The notes under the pieces were generated by a model. It was not told the DNA's origin. It did no database searches and worked only from the letters and a program-made list of their open reading frames with translations. From Thermoanaerobaculia bacterium (lineage in GTDB: Bacteria; Acidobacteriota; Thermoanaerobaculia; Gp7-AA8): a stretch of 5,462 nucleotides of DNA. Positions 2,820 through 5,462 of the stretch are shown piece after piece (positions within the stretch are counted from its first letter, which is position 1; each line of letters begins with the position of its first letter). A program made the translations under genes and the position numbers. The DNA lies in contig JAMPYE010000329.1 of the NCBI GenBank assembly GCA_023700825.1, positions 1 through 5,462 on the forward strand, given 5' to 3'.

Positions 2820-5462
2820 ATGCGGATCTGGCCCGTCCTCATTGCAGTCTTCCTGTCGTCGGCAGGCGTCGCGCTGGCGGCGAACACCGGCAGCATCCGG
2901 TTGACCGTCGTCGATTCCTCCGGCGGGCCCATCGCCGGCGCCGGGATCGACATACGCTGCTTCGGCGCTCCAGGCCATCGAACCGCGATCGCCGATGCGC
3001 GTGGCACGGCCGTCATAGGATCGCTCCCTCCCGGCGCTCACGAGATCACCGCCTCCCGCGACGGCCTCGTGCAGAGCACTCGTCGAGTCGAAGTCCGGCA
3101 GAACGAGACGAGTGACGTCACGCTCACGCTCGCCGTCGGGGCGATCGCGGAATCGGTGATGGTACTCTCCCCCGCGCCAATCGTTTCGACGAACACCGCG
3201 ATGGTCTCGAAGCACATCACGCTCGAAGAGGTCGAGCGGATTCCGGTCGGGCGCGACTATCTGGCCTACGCGCAACTCGTCCCCGGAGTCGGCGTCGTCG
3301 CGAACGGCGGCGGCACCGAAACGCCGATCGACCCGGCGTCCAAGGCGGGCAACAACTACTCCGACCGCGGCGGAAACCCGGGCTCGCGCGACAACATCCA
3401 CCTCCTCGAAGGCTTCAACGTCTCCGACCTCGGCAACAGCGGCGCTTCTCTCGACTTCAACAACGAGGTCATCCTCGAGAGCCAGGTGATCACGTCAGGC
3501 ATCGCCGCCGACACCTACGGCTCGAAGGGTTTCCTCGGCAACGTCGTCACGAAGTCGGGGTCGAACGTCTTCCAGGGCTCGGCGAACTTCTACCTGCGCG
3601 ACTCGTCGTGGTACGCCGACTACGAGACGGGCGACGACAGGCTGAAGAGCGCGCGCGACGACCAGCAGGACTACGCGTTCACCCTGGGAGGGCCGGTCGT
3701 GCGGGACCGGATGTCGTTCTTCGTGTCGGCGCAGAAGCGCGACTCCGACGGCGACATCGAGCTCTCGAGCTCCGCGGTGCCCGAGCCGCAGACCTCCACC
3801 TACCGCTTCGAACGAACGAATCTGTTTCTCAAGACGTCGCTCACGCCATCGTCGCGCGACTCGATCAGCGCCTTCTATTACGTCGATCAGCGCGACACGA
3901 GCGGGTCGAAGGACGTCAATGCTCCGCCTAACACTTATACGATCACCGAGGAGCGGCCGGAGCTGCTCAACGCCCAGTACGTGCGTGTGATCGACAGCGC
4001 CTGGCTTCTCGACATCGCCGCCGGTCTCTTCGAGAGAACCTACGACGGCAAGCCCGCGTATCCGGAGCTCGGCCCGTCGAACACGATCCTCTACGTTCCC
4101 GGAACGGAAGTGCCCGCATACCAGCGCAACCTCGGGTCGAGCGGTGGCGAGTCCACCTTCGACACCGAACGCGTGCAGGCCACGCCGTCGGTCAGCTGGA
4201 ACATCTCCGCGCGCGGCGTGCACGTTCTGCGTGCCGGCATGCAGTACTACGACTGGACGGAGGAGCTCTCGAACCACCTGCTCGACGGCTACTCCCTCAC
4301 CTCCCTCGCTCCGATCTACGCCGGCATGACATTCGGCGAGACGGTGAGTAACGGCATCTTTCCCCAGGGCGAGTTCGACTACATCCTCCGCGCGTTGCAG
4401 GCTGAGCCATCGTCGGCGGCCTTCGCGTTCGTCGACGCGAACAAGGACGGCGTCATCACCGCCTCGGAGCTCGGGGCGATCTCCTTCTCGTCGAGCGCCG
4501 GCAATCTCGACGGAATCAACTACCTCCGCGTCAGCGACGTCCGTGTCGGCGTCAACAAGGTCGAGGCCGAGAACTGGAACGTCTACGTCGAGGACGACTG
4601 GACCATGGGCCGGTTCAACGTACGCGCCGGACTGCGCGTCGAGGACTGGAAGTACATCGCCTCGGACGGCTCGACGATCGTCGACATGGATCCCGTCTAC
4701 TCGCCACGGGTCGGCGTCGCGTGGGACGTGAAGGGCGACGGTCGCCAGAGACTCTCGTTCTTCTACGGCCGCTACTACGATCCGCTTCTGAGCCCGATCG
4801 TCCGCTTCGCGGGGAACCTCTCCGGCACCGTGCAGGCCGAGCAGATCTTCATCGGCAACGACTGGTTCGACTATCGGACCCGCGGCTCCATCACGCGAAG
4901 CCGCGACGCGGTCTTTGCGCCTAACCTCGAGAACCAGCACCAGGACGAATACGCGCTGACCTGGGGGCTGAATCTCTCGCCGACCGTAGGGTTCATGGCG
5001 CAGGGCTACTTCCGTCGCGACGGCAACATCATCGAGGACTACGACCCGGTCTACTTCAACGAGGCCGTTGCGGGCGACCTCGCGCTCACCCCGCAGCAGT
5101 TCGGCTTCGGCCCGGAGGGCCCCGTCGGCGCGAACTACTTCGTCGCGAACCTCGTCGGCGCGAAGCGCGAGACGTGGGGGCTCGACCTCTCACTCGAGCG
5201 CGCCTTCAGCGCGACGTGGGGCGGCTCGATCCACTACTCGTGGAAGGACGCGAAGGGAAACAGCAACTCCGACGGCCACACCGACCTGCAGGGCGACTTC
5301 CTCAACCTCGACCCGCGGCTCGACTACATGTGGGGCTCCCTCCCCGGATCGGTAGACCACCAGGTCAAGCTCTTCGGCTCGTACCGCACGCCGATCAGGC
5401 TCGAGTTGGGCGCGCTCCTCTACTGGTCGAGCGGCGCGCACTACACCGAGGCCGACATCTTC
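2820..5462 (+). CDS. TonB-dependent outer-membrane receptor, Oar-like, 3' truncated by the window
   Basis: The frame is open through the right edge: 881 codons, no stop. Residues 1-20 form a signal peptide (MRIW, hydrophobic core, ALA site). Residues about 23-105 are a carboxypeptidase-regulatory-like beta-sandwich (GSIRLTVVDSSGGPIAGA; later SLPPGAHEITAS). ESVMV at 111-115 looks like a TonB box. The plug follows (about 125-250): R.PVGRDYLAYAQLVPGV, SDRGGNPGSRDN, a modified LLEGFNVSD in place of the usual DG motif, and NVVTKSGSNVFQGS leading into the barrel. TLGGPVVRDR then FFV (288-302) is the conserved early barrel strand of Oar-type receptors. Alternating aromatic strands continue to the edge. 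Such receptors import large or scarce substrates across the outer membrane using TonB energy; this one's substrate is unknown. An EF-hand loop sits at 539-550 in what is probably an extracellular loop. Full length in this family is often about 900-1100 residues, so most of the gene is here. Confidence 0.9.
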   Translation, partial: MRIWPVLIAVFLSSAGVALAANTGSIRLTVVDSSGGPIAGAGIDIRCFGAPGHRTAIADARGTAVIGSLPPGAHEITASRDGLVQSTRRVEVRQNETSDVTLTLAVGAIAESVMVLSPAPIVSTNTAMVSKHITLEEVERIPVGRDYLAYAQLVPGVGVVANGGGTETPIDPASKAGNNYSDRGGNPGSRDNIHLLEGFNVSDLGNSGASLDFNNEVILESQVITSGIAADTYGSKGFLGNVVTKSGSNVFQGSANFYLRDSSWYADYETGDDRLKSARDDQQDYAFTLGGPVVRDRMSFFVSAQKRDSDGDIELSSSAVPEPQTSTYRFERTNLFLKTSLTPSSRDSISAFYYVDQRDTSGSKDVNAPPNTYTITEERPELLNAQYVRVIDSAWLLDIAAGLFERTYDGKPAYPELGPSNTILYVPGTEVPAYQRNLGSSGGESTFDTERVQATPSVSWNISARGVHVLRAGMQYYDWTEELSNHLLDGYSLTSLAPIYAGMTFGETVSNGIFPQGEFDYILRALQAEPSSAAFAFVDANKDGVITASELGAISFSSSAGNLDGINYLRVSDVRVGVNKVEAENWNVYVEDDWTMGRFNVRAGLRVEDWKYIASDGSTIVDMDPVYSPRVGVAWDVKGDGRQRLSFFYGRYYDPLLSPIVRFAGNLSGTVQAEQIFIGNDWFDYRTRGSITRSRDAVFAPNLENQHQDEYALTWGLNLSPTVGFMAQGYFRRDGNIIEDYDPVYFNEAVAGDLALTPQQFGFGPEGPVGANYFVANLVGAKRETWGLDLSLERAFSATWGGSIHYSWKDAKGNSNSDGHTDLQGDFLNLDPRLDYMWGSLPGSVDHQVKLFGSYRTPIRLELGALLYWSSGAHYTEADIF
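3150..3164 (+). other. Putative TonB box (ESVMV) of the receptor
   Basis: Residues 111-115 read ESVMV, close to the acidic-Ser/Thr-x-hydrophobic-Val pattern of known TonB boxes (for example ETVIV-like). They sit exactly between the N-terminal beta-sandwich and the plug, where Oar-type receptors have it. The following SPAPIVSTNT stretch matches the usual link into the plug. Confidence 0.5.
4434..4469 (+). other. Canonical EF-hand calcium-binding loop inside the receptor
   Basis: Residues 539-550, DANKDGVITASE, fit the 12-residue EF-hand loop at every key position: Asp1, Asn3, Asp5, Gly6, Ile8 and Glu12. Phe535 and Phe537 precede it and Leu551 and Ile554 follow, as expected for flanking helices. 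It lies in a stretch (about 500-575) between predicted barrel strands. Calcium binding is a strong inference from the motif; only one loop is seen. Confidence 0.75.

Noticed and set aside
3495..4940. A 481-residue open frame on the minus strand
   Set aside because: It is in exact codon register opposite the TonB-dependent receptor gene. Its only threats are TTA, CTA and TCA codons, which the high-GC sense gene avoids, and it ends at a TCA serine codon. The product is a monotonous Arg/Val/Glu/Asp-rich chain without motifs.

Overview
The window is high-GC DNA (judged by eye to be over 60% GC). It holds two complete protein genes, one gene cut by the right edge, and compact spacers carrying short degenerate repeats. 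The large outer-membrane receptor has an N-terminal carboxypeptidase-regulatory-like domain of the Oar type. Together with the Ala/Arg/Gly-rich codon use and the heptad-repeat spacers, this fits an uncultured Gram-negative bacterium of the Acidobacteriota or a related group. That placement is an inference and no marker gene is present to test it.

Layout. Bases 1-74 may hold the last codons of a plus-strand gene (weak). Bases 75-270 are a convergent spacer with two adjacent perfect 7-bp-stem hairpins (87-104 and 117-134) and a degenerate array of about 7-bp units (169-254). Bases 271-1860 (minus) encode an exported 529-residue protein. Its first two thirds look like the two-domain fold of copper type II (PHM-like) monooxygenases, and its last third is a cyclophilin peptidyl-prolyl isomerase domain. 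Bases 1861-2010 are a divergent spacer with a direct repeat, a near-palindrome, a second heptad array and a candidate promoter. Bases 2011-2694 (plus) encode a YhhQ/DUF165 family inner-membrane transporter, probably for queuosine precursors. Bases 2695-2819 are a short spacer with little in it. From 2820 to the right edge (plus) runs a TonB-dependent outer-membrane receptor, 881 codons seen, 3' end missing.

The three genes do not form an obvious single pathway. The minus-strand gene is divergent from the other two. yhhQ and the receptor gene share a strand with a 125-nt gap, so co-transcription is possible but not shown. All three products belong to the cell envelope: a periplasmic or exported foldase-like protein, an inner-membrane permease and an outer-membrane receptor.

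The most notable points are the apparent fusion of a PHM-like module to a cyclophilin, with one copper site kept and the other degraded; a textbook EF-hand calcium loop inside the receptor barrel region; a possible leaderless promoter for yhhQ; and related heptad repeat arrays on both sides of the cyclophilin gene.
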